Positions 54,047 to 62,477 of a stretch of 64,000 nt of DNA are shown one piece after another. Numbering within the stretch: position 1 is the first letter of the stretch; every line of letters begins with the position of its first letter. The DNA comes from Paraburkholderia acidisoli (GTDB lineage: Bacteria > Pseudomonadota > Gammaproteobacteria > Burkholderiales > Burkholderiaceae), in NCBI RefSeq assembly GCF_009789675.1, contig NZ_CP046913.1:186001-250000 (forward strand). Reading direction: 5' to 3'. A program made the translations under genes and the position numbers. Under the pieces are notes generated by a model. That model was not told the origin of the DNA. It made no database searches and worked only from the letters and a program-made list of their open reading frames with translations.

Positions 54047-54939
54047 GCGCCGTTGCCCGCGAGCCGCAGCGAGACGTCGCCGGTCGTGACGGTTTCGCGC
54101 CCGCCCGGCGTATCGACGATCAATTGGCCCTGTTCGTCGACGCCCACGGCCGCGCCGCGCAGCAACTCCTTGCCCTGTTCGTAGATCACGACCTCGCGCC
54201 CCGCGTAGGCATGGCACGCGTTCCAGCGCGCCTGAAACGCCGCGAAGCCGTGCGCGCCGAAGCGCTGCAGCGCGCCTTCGAGCGCGTTGAGTTCGGCGGC
54301 GAGCGTGTCGGTGAGATTGGCGTGCGGCCACGCGCGCGAGAGCGCCGTGGGCGTCGTGCCGGGCACGGCGGGCGCGGCATTGAGCGCCTTGACCTCGGCC
54401 GCGAGTGCTTCGGCGCCGCGCACGTTGGTGCCGATGCCGATCACGACCGCCGTGGCGTCGGGCGTGCTCCACGCCGTTTCCACGAGAATGCCGACCAGCT
54501 TGTCGCCTTCGAGCAGCACGTCGTTCGGCCACTTGAGCGCGATCTGGCCGGGCGCGGCCACGGGCAGCGTGCGCAGGCCGTCCACCAGCGCCGAGCCGAT
54601 CGCGAGACTCAAGCCCGCGAGGCCGCCGATCGGGCGCGGCAGCACGGCCGCGAGCGAGAACAGCAGCGCGTCGCCGGGCTGCGCGACCCACGTGCGGCCG
54701 CGCCGGCCGCGGCCCGCCGTTTGCAGGTACGCGACGCGCACCATCGGGCGCGCGAGCGCGTTGGCTTTCTGCGGCAGCGCTTTCAGGCGCGCCATCAGGT
54801 CGGCGTTGGTCGAGCCGGTTTCCTCGACGATCTCGATCGGCCAGTCGTGCGCGGCCGGACCGAACAGGGTGATCGCGCGGTCGCGGTCGATGCGCCAGTC
54901 GGCGCCCGGGGAAGCGGAGGGTGGAGGCGTGGAAGTCAT
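54043..54939 (-). CDS. birA: Biotin-[acetyl-CoA-carboxylase] ligase
   Basis: 298 residues from ATG 54939 ([15 protein letters not shown]). Catalytic motifs [11 protein letters not shown] (39-49), biotinyl-AMP loop GRGRRGRTW (76-84) and [20 protein letters not shown] are intact, and a C-terminal SH3-like cap follows ([15 protein letters not shown]). The N-terminal DNA-binding domain of E. coli BirA is absent, so it should biotinylate carboxylases without acting as a repressor. It overlaps coaX by 4 bp and starts about 110 bp from a DnaA-box cluster. Confidence 0.94.
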   Translation of the reverse strand: MTSTPPPSASPGADWRIDRDRAITLFGPAAHDWPIEIVEETGSTNADLMARLKALPQKANALARPMVRVAYLQTAGRGRRGRTWVAQPGDALLFSLAAVLPRPIGGLAGLSLAIGSALVDGLRTLPVAAPGQIALKWPNDVLLEGDKLVGILVETAWSTPDATAVVIGIGTNVRGAEALAAEVKALNAAPAVPGTTPTALSRAWPHANLTDTLAAELNALEGALQRFGAHGFAAFQARWNACHAYAGREVVIYEQGKELLRGAAVGVDEQGQLIVDTPGGRETVTTGDVSLRLAGNGA

Positions 54940-55045
54940 GGCTCGTATTGTAGTGGCTCGCGTCGGGGTTGCAGCGCGCCGCCGCGGTCGGCGCCGGCTT
55001 CGAAACGTGCCGCCGATAACGCCAGCGCCACGCTCATCGACATGA

Positions 55046-55209
55046 TTATTCACATGCCGCCCACCGCTCGCCCACAGCTTATCCACCGATTCATCCACAG
55101 ATGGCAACGCGACCGGCCGGATGGCCACTGCCCGCGAATTCGCCGGATTTTCGTGCAATCCACAGCTCACCCACAGGCGGCCCACAGGTTATCCACGGAA
55201 TTACCCACA
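55046..55209 (+). promoter_or_regulatory. Cluster of DnaA boxes between birA and the MCE transporter operon
   Basis: Against the consensus TTATNCACA: a perfect box TTATTCACA (55046-55054) and four single-mismatch boxes TTATCCACC (55079-55087), TCATCCACA (55091-55099), TTATCCACG (55189-55197) and TTACCCACA (55201-55209), plus two weaker two-mismatch sites, CAATCCACA (55156-55164) and TCACCCACA (55167-55175). All face the same way within 165 bp. No dnaA, dnaN, rpmH or par genes are near, so it may be a titration or regulatory locus rather than an origin. Confidence 0.7.
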
Positions 55210-55282
55210 GTTCGGGCGACGGGAGGCCGCTCCCGCGCCCGCCTGGGCGGCCTTGCCGACGAAACGGGGCGCGTTCGTTACA

Positions 55283-56449
55283 ATGTTTGAACCTTGCGAT
55301 CCGTCGAGTGCTCACTTGAATCAAGACACGCCGCCCGGCCTCGAAGTTACGGCCGGCACCCGCGGAAAAACCGTGCGTCTGTCCGGCCAGTGGACCGCGC
55401 TGGCGCTCGCGCGCGACCGCGACCAGGGCGGCGCGGCGCGGCGGCTGCGCGCGATCGCCAGCGAACCGGTGAGCGAGTGGGATCTGTCGCGCGTCGAGCG
55501 CATGGACCACGTGGGCGGCCAGGCGCTGTGGCGCGTCTGGGGCCACAAGCTGCCCGCCGATCTGGTCGCGCTCTCGCAAACCCAGCGCGACATCTTCGAG
55601 CGCATCGCGCTGCTCGACTCGGTGCGCGAAGCGCCCGAGCGCGTGGTGCGCGTCGATCCCGTCACGCGGCTCGGCCTCGCGATCTTCTCGTTTCTCGATC
55701 ACCTGTACGGCGGCATCGGCCTGCTGGGCGGCGTGATCCTCGATCTGCTGCGGGTGTTGCGCAAACCGAAAATCGCGCCGTGGATCGAGATTTCGGCGAA
55801 CGTCTACAACGCCGGGGCGCGCGCGCTGCCGATCACGGCGCTGGTCGCGTTTCTGATCGGCATCGTGCTGTCGTATCTGTCGGCCCAGCAATTGCGTCTG
55901 TTCGGCGCGAACCAGTTCATCGTCAATATCCTCGGGCTCGCGGTGATCCGCGAACTGGGGCCGGTACTCTCGGCAATTCTCGTGGCGGGGCGCTCCGGCT
56001 CGGCGATCACGGCGCAGATCGGCGTGATGCGGGTGACGGAAGAACTCGACGCGATGCGCGTGATGGGCATTTCGCACGGCCTGCGGCTGATCCTGCCGCG
56101 CGTCGTGGCGCTCGGCGTGGCCATGCCGCTGCTGGTGATCTGGACCGACATCATCGCGTTGATCGGCGGCGCGATCGCGGCGAAGATCGTGCTGGGCATC
56201 GACATTTCGTGGTTCATCCGCTCGCTGCCGAGCGTGGTGCCTATCGCCAACCTGTGGATCGGCCTTGCCAAGGGCGTGGCGTTCGGCATGCTGGTGGCGA
56301 TCGTCGGCTGTCACTTCGGCTTTCGCATCAAGGCGAATTCGCAGAGTCTCGGCGAAGGCACGACCACTTCCGTGGTCACGTCGATCACCATCGTGATCCT
56401 CGCCGACGCCGTGTTCGCGATCCTTTTTCAGAACGTGGGGCTGTCATGA
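55283..56449 (+). CDS. MCE-transporter permease with N-terminal STAS-like domain (MlaE type)
   Basis: 388 residues if started at ATG 55283. That ATG is embedded in a TACAAT (-10-like) sequence, and a TTG at 55316 (LNQDTPPGLEV) is a plausible alternative start giving 377 residues. Residues 25-110 resemble a STAS domain (VRLSGQWTALALARDRD ... VGGQALWRVW), like MlaB fused to the permease. The MlaE part (about 135-388) has ITALVAFLIGIVLSYLSAQQL, NILGLAVIRELGPVLSAILVAGRSGSA and EELDAMRVMGIS. It would form the inner-membrane channel of a phospholipid or lipid-like transport system. The stop overlaps the ATPase gene (ATGA). Confidence 0.9.
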   Translation: MFEPCDPSSAHLNQDTPPGLEVTAGTRGKTVRLSGQWTALALARDRDQGGAARRLRAIASEPVSEWDLSRVERMDHVGGQALWRVWGHKLPADLVALSQTQRDIFERIALLDSVREAPERVVRVDPVTRLGLAIFSFLDHLYGGIGLLGGVILDLLRVLRKPKIAPWIEISANVYNAGARALPITALVAFLIGIVLSYLSAQQLRLFGANQFIVNILGLAVIRELGPVLSAILVAGRSGSAITAQIGVMRVTEELDAMRVMGISHGLRLILPRVVALGVAMPLLVIWTDIIALIGGAIAAKIVLGIDISWFIRSLPSVVPIANLWIGLAKGVAFGMLVAIVGCHFGFRIKANSQSLGEGTTTSVVTSITIVILADAVFAILFQNVGLS

Positions 56450-57390
56450 GCACTGTCAGCGTAACGAGCCCATCCGCCGCCAACACCGCAGTGAGCACCA
56501 CGGGCACGCTCACCACGCCGCTCAAGGACGTGGTGCAGGATCTGCCGCTGCCCGCCATTGGCGAGCCCGTGATCGAGGTGCAGAACCTCACCAAGCGCTA
56601 CGGGCGCAACATCGTCCATCAGCATCTGAACCTGGAGATCCGGCGCGGCGAGATCGTCACGCTGGTGGGCGGCTCGGGCTCGGGCAAGACCACGCTCGTG
56701 CGGCAGATTCTGGGGCTCGAACAGCCCACGTCGGGCACGATCAAGATGTTCGGCGAAGACATCGCGACGATCGGCGCCGAGCAAGCGCGCCTCATGCGCA
56801 CGCGCACCGGCATGCTGTTCCAGCAGGGCGCGCTGTTTTCCTCGCTCACGGTGTTCGACAACATCGCGCAGCCCGTGCGCGAACTCGGCAAGGTGCCGCC
56901 CGACCTGCTGCGCGACATCGTCATGCTCAAGCTCGAAATGGTCGGGCTGCCGTGCAAGCACGCCTCGAAAATGCCGGCCGCGCTCTCGGGCGGCATGATC
57001 AAGCGCGTCGGGCTCGCGCGCGCCATCGTGCTGGAGCCGGAACTGTTGTTTCTCGACGAACCCACGGCCGGACTCGACCCGCGCTCCTCGGACGAAGTGG
57101 TGGACCTCATCAGCACGCTGCACCGCGCGCTGGGCCTGACGGTCGTGCTCGTCACGCACGATCTGGACGCCATGGTCGCGCTCTCCACGCGCGTGGCCGT
57201 GCTCGCCGAGCGCCGCGTGCTGGTGGCCGCGCCCGTGGAGGAGGCGGCGAGCGTGGATCACCCGTTCATCCGCGAATATTTTCTGGGCATGCGCGGCCGC
57301 CGCGCGCTCCAGGCGCTGCCGCCGGAGCGGCGCGCGAAACTGCCGCCGGCCGCGCTCGCTTCGGCGGCGGTAGGTTGCAAACCGGGCTAG
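56446..57390 (+). CDS. MCE-transporter ATP-binding protein (MlaF type)
   Basis: 314 residues, starting with a 4-bp overlap of the permease stop. After a 40-residue Ser/Thr-rich leader comes a complete ABC ATPase: Walker A GGSGSGKTT (75-83), Q-loop MLFQQGALFSSLT, signature ALSGGMIKRVGLARA, Walker B LLFLDEPTAGLD and H-loop VTHDLD. The SGGMIKR signature is the Mla subfamily form. It powers the lipid-transport complex. A 30-residue C-terminal tail is less conserved. Confidence 0.93.
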   Translation: MSTVSVTSPSAANTAVSTTGTLTTPLKDVVQDLPLPAIGEPVIEVQNLTKRYGRNIVHQHLNLEIRRGEIVTLVGGSGSGKTTLVRQILGLEQPTSGTIKMFGEDIATIGAEQARLMRTRTGMLFQQGALFSSLTVFDNIAQPVRELGKVPPDLLRDIVMLKLEMVGLPCKHASKMPAALSGGMIKRVGLARAIVLEPELLFLDEPTAGLDPRSSDEVVDLISTLHRALGLTVVLVTHDLDAMVALSTRVAVLAERRVLVAAPVEEAASVDHPFIREYFLGMRGRRALQALPPERRAKLPPAALASAAVGCKPG

Positions 57391-57450
57391 CCATGCGCAC
57401 GACGGACACCGGGCGCGGCGTGCCGGGTCAGCCATAAAAGGAATCTGACG

Positions 57451-58413
57451 ATGGAAAACAAACCGCATGCGTTCTGGGCGGGTCTCTTCACGATCGGGCT
57501 GCTCGTCGTGATCGCGGCGACGGTGCTGTTCTTCAGCGCCGATCACGCGGTGCGCGTGCCCTACGACATGATCTCGCGCACCAGCGTGACGGGCCTCTAC
57601 CCCGACGCGGCCGTGCGTTACCGCGGTCTCGACGTGGGCAAGGTGCAGTCGATCCGCTTCGATCCGGGCCGCCCGGGCGAGATCCGCATCCGCATTCTCG
57701 TCGATCAGAAAGCGCCCATGACGCGTTCGACCTTCGGCACGCTCGCGCTCCAGGGCGTGACCGGCATCGCGTTCGTGCAACTCGACGACAACGGCGTCGA
57801 CCTCTCGCCGCTCGCCTCGTCGGACAAGCACGTGGCCGAACTGCCGCTGCGCCCCGGCTTGCTCGACCAGTTGCAACGGCGCGGCGACGCGTTGCTCAAC
57901 AAGCTCGACCACATTGCCGGCGACGTGGACGACATGCTCAACGAAGACAACCGCAAGCAGCTGATGGCGACGGTCGCGAGTCTCCAGCAGGCCGCGAGCA
58001 GCGTGAACGCGCTCGCGCAGCAACTCGAGCCGACCACGAGCAAGCTGCCCGGCGCGGTCACGGACCTGCAGCACACGCTGCAATCCACCAACCAGCTGAT
58101 CACGAGCGTGAACCGCCCCGACGGCCCGTTCCAGACCAATCTCAACAAGGCCGGCACCGCGGCGGCGCAGGCGGGCGCGGCGCTCGCCTCGATCGACGCC
58201 TCGGTGCAGGAACTCTCGGCGCGCGTGGGTTACGACACGCTGCCGCGCGTCGATTCGCTGACCGACGACGTGCGCTCGGCCATGCGTTCCGTGGATCGCG
58301 CGGCGGGCACATTCAGCACGAGCCCGCGCAGCGTGCTGTTCGGCGGCGCGCCGCAGCCCGCGCCGGGGCCCGGCGAGCCGGGCTTCGCGTGGCCCGCGGC
58401 GGGCGGCAAATAA
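57451..58413 (+). CDS. MlaD/MCE-domain periplasmic protein
   Basis: 320 residues with AAAAGGAA 8 nt before the ATG. An N-terminal anchor (HAFWAGLFTIGLLVVIAATVLFF, about 6-28) is followed by one MCE domain (about 35-115: VTGLYPDAAVRYRGLDVGKVQSIRFD) and a long helical, coiled-coil-rich region (about 145-270) with heptad-like spacing, then a Pro/Ala/Gly tail. MCE proteins form hexameric rings that shuttle lipids across the periplasm. It is longer than E. coli MlaD (183 residues), closer to PqiB/YebT-style helical extensions. Confidence 0.92.
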   Translation: MENKPHAFWAGLFTIGLLVVIAATVLFFSADHAVRVPYDMISRTSVTGLYPDAAVRYRGLDVGKVQSIRFDPGRPGEIRIRILVDQKAPMTRSTFGTLALQGVTGIAFVQLDDNGVDLSPLASSDKHVAELPLRPGLLDQLQRRGDALLNKLDHIAGDVDDMLNEDNRKQLMATVASLQQAASSVNALAQQLEPTTSKLPGAVTDLQHTLQSTNQLITSVNRPDGPFQTNLNKAGTAAAQAGAALASIDASVQELSARVGYDTLPRVDSLTDDVRSAMRSVDRAAGTFSTSPRSVLFGGAPQPAPGPGEPGFAWPAAGGK

Positions 58414-58622
58414 TTTCGCCGATTACGCTGGGCGCTGGCGCGTTGCGCCGCGGATCGAAGCTGGATCTTCGGGTGAGCGACGCTGGATTCACGCTTGACC
58501 GCCGCGCTTGCCGAAGTTGGCCAACGCCGTTCGCCCAGCCCGATCGCCCTCATTCGCTACGTTCGGCGACTGCCGCGCCCCCGAGCCGGAAGCCGCCGCC
58601 AGAGACACCACAAGGAATCGCC

Positions 58623-59276
58623 ATGTCACGCTTTTTCGCCTCGACGTCCGCCGCCCTGCCGCCCGCGAAGGCGCTGGCGGCGCTTGCGCTCGCCGCGCTG
58701 CTCGCGGCCTGCGCGGGCGAGCAGGCCGCCATCAACGACGCGCGCTACGACCTCGGGCCGCAAGCCACGCAGGCGCAGCAGATGCAGAAGACCGCCCAGG
58801 GCAAGCTCGGCAAGCCGCTGCTCAAGGTGCTGGCCGTGAGCGCGCCGCCGCCGCTCGACAACGACGGCATCGTCTACCGCATGAACGTCGATTCGCAGCG
58901 CACCGGCCGCTACGCCAACAGCCGCTGGACGATGTCGCCCGCGCGCCTGTTGACGGAGCGCCTGCGCACGGCGCTCGGCGCGAACGCCACCGTGCTCTCG
59001 GGCGCCGACGCCGTGCCCGCCCCGATGCTCAAGGTCGAGCTGATCGACTTCGAGCAGGTGTTCCAGAGCGCGACCGAGAGCATGGGCGTGCTGGCCGCGC
59101 GCGCGACGCTCATGCAGGGCGGCAAGGTGCTGGCGCAACGCGACTTCGTCGTGAGCGCGCCCGCGAACTCGCCGGACGCGGCGGGCGGCGTGCATGCGCT
59201 GCAGGCGGCCAGCGACGACTTCGCGGGTCAGCTGAATACGTGGCTGGGCTCGCAGGTGTTCGCCGGAACGCCTTGA
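58623..59276 (+). CDS. ABC-type transport auxiliary lipoprotein (PqiC-like)
   Basis: 217 residues. Lipobox LLAACAG at residues 27-33 (Cys at about 31) after a signal sequence of Ala-rich hydrophobic residues, so it is lipidated and placed in the outer membrane. The body (INDARYDLGPQ, KPLLKVLAVSAPPPLDNDGIVYRMN, RWTMSPARLLTERLRTALG, FEQVFQSATESMGVLAARATL) matches the auxiliary component of MCE transporters (PF03886), as PqiC is for PqiB. It completes a permease-ATPase-MCE-lipoprotein set; mlaC and mlaA are not present here. Confidence 0.9.
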   Translation: MSRFFASTSAALPPAKALAALALAALLAACAGEQAAINDARYDLGPQATQAQQMQKTAQGKLGKPLLKVLAVSAPPPLDNDGIVYRMNVDSQRTGRYANSRWTMSPARLLTERLRTALGANATVLSGADAVPAPMLKVELIDFEQVFQSATESMGVLAARATLMQGGKVLAQRDFVVSAPANSPDAAGGVHALQAASDDFAGQLNTWLGSQVFAGTP

Positions 59277-59340
59277 GGCGGTTGCGGTCAACAGGAGCGA
59301 GGCAGGTTGAATCGCGATTGAACAGCAGCAGGCAAGCGCC

Positions 59341-60765
59341 ATGATCGAAGCGGGACGGCCGAAGCAGCGCGCGCCGCAAGGCGGCCCGCGCGGCGCGAAC
59401 GGTTCAGGACGCGGCCCCGAAGGGAGCGAGGCGGGCGGCGAGGCAGACAGCAAGCCGGGCGGCGCCGCGCATCGCGCGCCGCGCGCGGGCGCGCATCCGG
59501 ACGCCGCGCGCGGTGCTGGCGGAGGCGTTGGCCGCAGCGCGCACGAACGCGGCGCGGCCGCCGCCTCATCCGCGTCCTCATCCGCGTCTTCATCCGCCGG
59601 GCGGCCCGGGCACGAACCTCTGCCGCGTCAGGCTTCGGCGCTCTCGCGCCAGGCGCTCGCGCTCTACGCCGCGCTGATCGTCTATGGCTCGTGGTATCCA
59701 TTTTCGGGCTGGCGCTCGCTCGGCCTGAGCCCGTTCGCCTATCTCGGCGATCCGTTCCCGCGCTACTGGACCGTTTTCGACATCGTCACCAACGTGCTCG
59801 GCTACATGCCGTTCGGCGCGCTCGTCGTGCTCGCGGCGTGGCCGCGCTGGCGCGGCGTGCGCGCGGTGCTGCTCGCGAGCGTCGCGGGCACGCTGCTCTC
59901 GGGCGTGATGGAGGCGGTGCAGACCTGGCTGCCCACGCGCGTGGCCTCGAACCTCGACCTCGCCTCGAATGCGCTCGGCGCGCTGCTCGGCGCCGTGCTC
60001 GCCGCGCCCGCCACCGGCGCGCTGCTGGAGCGCGGGTTTCTCAGGCGCTTGCGCTTTCGCTGGTTCGAGCGCGATGCGGGCATGCTGATGGTGCTCGCCT
60101 CGCTCTGGCCGTTCGCGACGATGTTTCCCGCGCCGCGCCTGTTCGGCATGGGCGACTGGCCGCGCGCGCTGTGGCAGCGCTTCGACGCCTCCATGCAAGA
60201 TGTCATGCTCGCGTGGACGCCCGCCGCCTGGCATCTGCGCGCGCTCCCCGACGCGCTTGCCGCGCGCTTGCCCGACACGGGCTGGGAAGCCATTGTCACC
60301 ACGCTCAACCTGTTCGGCGCGGCGGCCTTCGCCTCATTGCCGATGCGCGCGCGGGCGCCGCGCGCGCGCCTCATGCTGCTGCTGATCGCCGTCACGCTGG
60401 TGGTGAAGGCGGGCGCGACCTTCCTGCAATCGCAAAGCGGTCTCGTGTTCGACTGGGCGACGCCGGGCGCGCTCGTCGGGCTTGCCTGCGGCACCTTCGT
60501 GGCGCTCGTCGCGCTGCGCCTGCCGCGCGCCGCGCGCGCGACGGCGGCGGCCTGCGCGCTGGCGCTGGCGCTCGTGCTGGTGAACGTGCTGCCCGTGAAT
60601 CCGTATTTCGACGTGGTGCTGGAAGACTGGCGCCAGGGCCGCTATCTGCACTTCAACGGCCTCGCGCGCTGGCTCGCGTGGACCTGGCCATGGGCCGCGC
60701 TCGCGTGGGCGGCATTTTCCGCCGAGCGCGCATGGCTCTTGCGGCGTGCGAGCAGGCGGTCCTGA
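59341..60765 (+). CDS. VanZ-family membrane protein with low-complexity N-terminus
   Basis: 474 residues. Residues 1-95 are Gly/Ala/Arg/Ser-rich, including SSASSSASSSAG from a 12-bp DNA repeat (59566-59600). The VanZ-like domain begins around residue 100: LYAALIVYGSWYPFSGW, FDIVTNVLGYMPFGALVVLAAW, VMEAVQTWLPTRVASNLDLASNALGALLG, then four to five more membrane segments. VanZ relatives affect glycopeptide tolerance or polysaccharide export in some bacteria; the role here is unknown. The true start could be internal. A 14-bp repeat array spans the stop codon. Confidence 0.8.
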   Translation: MIEAGRPKQRAPQGGPRGANGSGRGPEGSEAGGEADSKPGGAAHRAPRAGAHPDAARGAGGGVGRSAHERGAAAASSASSSASSSAGRPGHEPLPRQASALSRQALALYAALIVYGSWYPFSGWRSLGLSPFAYLGDPFPRYWTVFDIVTNVLGYMPFGALVVLAAWPRWRGVRAVLLASVAGTLLSGVMEAVQTWLPTRVASNLDLASNALGALLGAVLAAPATGALLERGFLRRLRFRWFERDAGMLMVLASLWPFATMFPAPRLFGMGDWPRALWQRFDASMQDVMLAWTPAAWHLRALPDALAARLPDTGWEAIVTTLNLFGAAAFASLPMRARAPRARLMLLLIAVTLVVKAGATFLQSQSGLVFDWATPGALVGLACGTFVALVALRLPRAARATAAACALALALVLVNVLPVNPYFDVVLEDWRQGRYLHFNGLARWLAWTWPWAALAWAAFSAERAWLLRRASRRS

Positions 60766-60805
60766 GCAGGCGGTCCTGAGCGGGCGGTCCTGAGCGGGCA
60801 GTCCT
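60750..60805. repeat. 14-bp tandem repeat across the VanZ stop codon, four copies
   Basis: GAGCAGGCGGTCCT (60750), identical at 60764, then GAGCGGGCGGTCCT (60778) and GAGCGGGCAGTCCT (60792). The stop TGA (60763-60765) lies at the junction of units 1 and 2, and each junction recreates a TGA. Confidence 0.92.
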
Positions 60806-60916
60806 TGGCAGGTCGTTCTCGCCGGTCGCCCAGGCTGGTCGTTCCGAGCCGCGCGGCGCGCTGCCTGCGATGCGTGAGCCCGCGCGGCGCCCACGGAGCG
60901 TTCGTGCGCCGCTCGC

Positions 60917-60922
60917 TATAAT
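60917..60922 (+). promoter_or_regulatory. Candidate -10 box for the ferredoxin gene
   Basis: A consensus TATAAT stands out in a GC-rich region, about 150 bp upstream of the ferredoxin ATG. No good -35 hexamer sits at 17-bp spacing. Confidence 0.5.
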
Positions 60923-61072
60923 CGACCGGATCAAGGATCGCGCCCCGTCGATCCGCCGCGTCAGCCGTATCGCGCCACGAAGCGGGCCCGCTCGTGGCCC
61001 GGGCCGGGTTCGATCGCGCGGCGCTTCCCCACCTCGCAGAGACTGCGAAGCACATAACACGGTACCCACGTC

Positions 61073-61399
61073 ATGACCGATTCCTTCTACAAGTACCACG
61101 TCTTTTTCTGCCTCAACCAGCGCGATCCCGGCGCGGAGCGCCCGAGCTGCGCCAACTGCAACGCGCAGGAGATGCAGGAGTACGCCAAGAAGCGCGTGAA
61201 GAAGCTGGGCCTCGCCGGGCCGGGCCAGGTGCGCATCAACAAGGCGGGCTGTCTCGATCGCTGCGAGGAGGGCCCGGTCGTCGTCGTGTATCCGGAAGGC
61301 ACGTGGTACACCTACATCGACGAAACCGACATCGAAGAGATCGTCGTGTCGCATCTGCAAAACGGCCAGGTGGTCGAGCGCCTGAAGATCGACCGCTGA
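61073..61399 (+). CDS. Thioredoxin-like [2Fe-2S] ferredoxin
   Basis: 108 residues starting MTDSFYKYHVFFCLNQRDPGAERPSC. The four cluster cysteines are in order: Cys13 (FFCLNQR), Cys26 or Cys29 (SCANCNAQ), Cys60 (AGCLDRC) and Cys64, followed by GPVVVVYPEGTWYTYIDETD. This is the thioredoxin-fold ferredoxin (Fd-C3/TAF) family, a cytosolic electron carrier whose partner is generally unknown. It is followed 56 bp later by an alpha/beta-hydrolase gene, an arrangement common in Burkholderiales. Confidence 0.93.
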   Translation: MTDSFYKYHVFFCLNQRDPGAERPSCANCNAQEMQEYAKKRVKKLGLAGPGQVRINKAGCLDRCEEGPVVVVYPEGTWYTYIDETDIEEIVVSHLQNGQVVERLKIDR

Positions 61400-61455
61400 C
61401 CGAACGCCGCGAGACCGCGAGAGCGCCGAGCAAGACCGAAGGAAACCATTCACCG

Positions 61456-62088
61456 ATGAACGCCCAGACGCAAAAATTCCAGATCGACGGTCCCGTCGGC
61501 AAGATCGAGTGCGCGCTCGACGCGCCCGAAGCCGGCACCACGCCGCGCGGCATCGCGCTCGTCGCGCATCCGCATCCGCTCTTTGGCGGCACGATGGACA
61601 ACAAGGTCGCGCAGACGCTCGCGCGCACGCTCGTGCAACTCGGCTACACCACGTATCGCTCGAATTTTCGCGGCGTGGGCGCGACCGAAGGCACGCACGA
61701 CGAAGGTATCGGCGAACAGGACGACCTGCTCGCGCTGCTCGAGCACATGCGCGCGCAGCCGGGCCACGCCGACCAGCCGCTCGTGCTCGCGGGCTTTTCG
61801 TTCGGCACCTTCGTGCTCTCGCACGTCGCGAAGCGTTTTCTGGAAGCGGGCGGCGCGATCGAGCGCATGGTGTTCGTCGGCACGGCCGCGAGCCGCTGGG
61901 ACGTCGCGCCGGTACGCGAGGACACGCTCGTGATTCACGGCGAACTCGACGACACCGTGCCCATCCTGTCGGTCTACGAATGGGCGCGCCCGCAAGAGCT
62001 GCCGGTGGTGGTGATTCCGGGCGCCGAGCACTTCCTGCACCGCAAGTTGCACGTGCTCAAGCGCATCATCGTGGAAGCCTGGCGCTGA
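61456..62088 (+). CDS. Alpha/beta-hydrolase (CocE/NonD-like, YqiA-type)
   Basis: 210 residues. Starts MNAQTQKFQIDGPVGKIECALD. LVAHPHPLFGGTMDNKVAQTLART supplies the oxyanion region, GFSFGTFVL the nucleophile Ser (about 117), HGELDDTVP the acid Asp and PGAEHFLHRKLHVLKRI the His. This subfamily of small serine hydrolases is widely annotated without known substrate. It lies downstream of the ferredoxin gene, probably co-transcribed. Confidence 0.88.
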   Translation: MNAQTQKFQIDGPVGKIECALDAPEAGTTPRGIALVAHPHPLFGGTMDNKVAQTLARTLVQLGYTTYRSNFRGVGATEGTHDEGIGEQDDLLALLEHMRAQPGHADQPLVLAGFSFGTFVLSHVAKRFLEAGGAIERMVFVGTAASRWDVAPVREDTLVIHGELDDTVPILSVYEWARPQELPVVVIPGAEHFLHRKLHVLKRIIVEAWR

Positions 62089-62477
62089 GGTATTCGCCGA
62101 AGTCACCGGGCGCTGAAGCGAGCGGCCGCGAGGCCGCCTTTCAGTGCGCCGTCCTTGGTTGTTCAACGCGCTTTCATGCGCGCTCGCGGTTGTTTTGTCC
62201 CCTTGTTGTCCTTCTGTCATGCACGTTTAGCAAAGATTCGAAACGTGCATTTACCGTGAAAAACGCGCGTCCAGGGCGCGCAAACGTGTGACATCGCGGA
62301 AAAACGCCCGAATGTGGCGCGTATAATGGACGCCATTTTTGTGGATGCGCGCCCGGATTTTGCAGTCGGCTCGCCGTGCTTCAAGGCGACGCCCGCGCCC
62401 GCATCCCCGCCTGCCTCCGGGTGCGCGCCGCTCCGCGCGCCACGTTCATCCAGCCTCATTCAGCCCGATCCGAACCT
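62089..62477. other. Intergenic region with dacC promoter candidate
   Basis: About 390 bp without a supportable gene. TATAAT at 62322-62327, with a G-tract-poor upstream sequence, is the best promoter candidate for dacC; the -35 is poor. The stretch 62200-62310 is relatively AT-rich. Confidence 0.45.

Noticed and set aside
55046..55209. Chromosomal replication origin
   Set aside because: DnaA boxes are dense, but no dnaA, dnaN, rpmH or parAB gene is near and no clear AT-rich unwinding element is seen, so it is reported as a DnaA-box cluster only.
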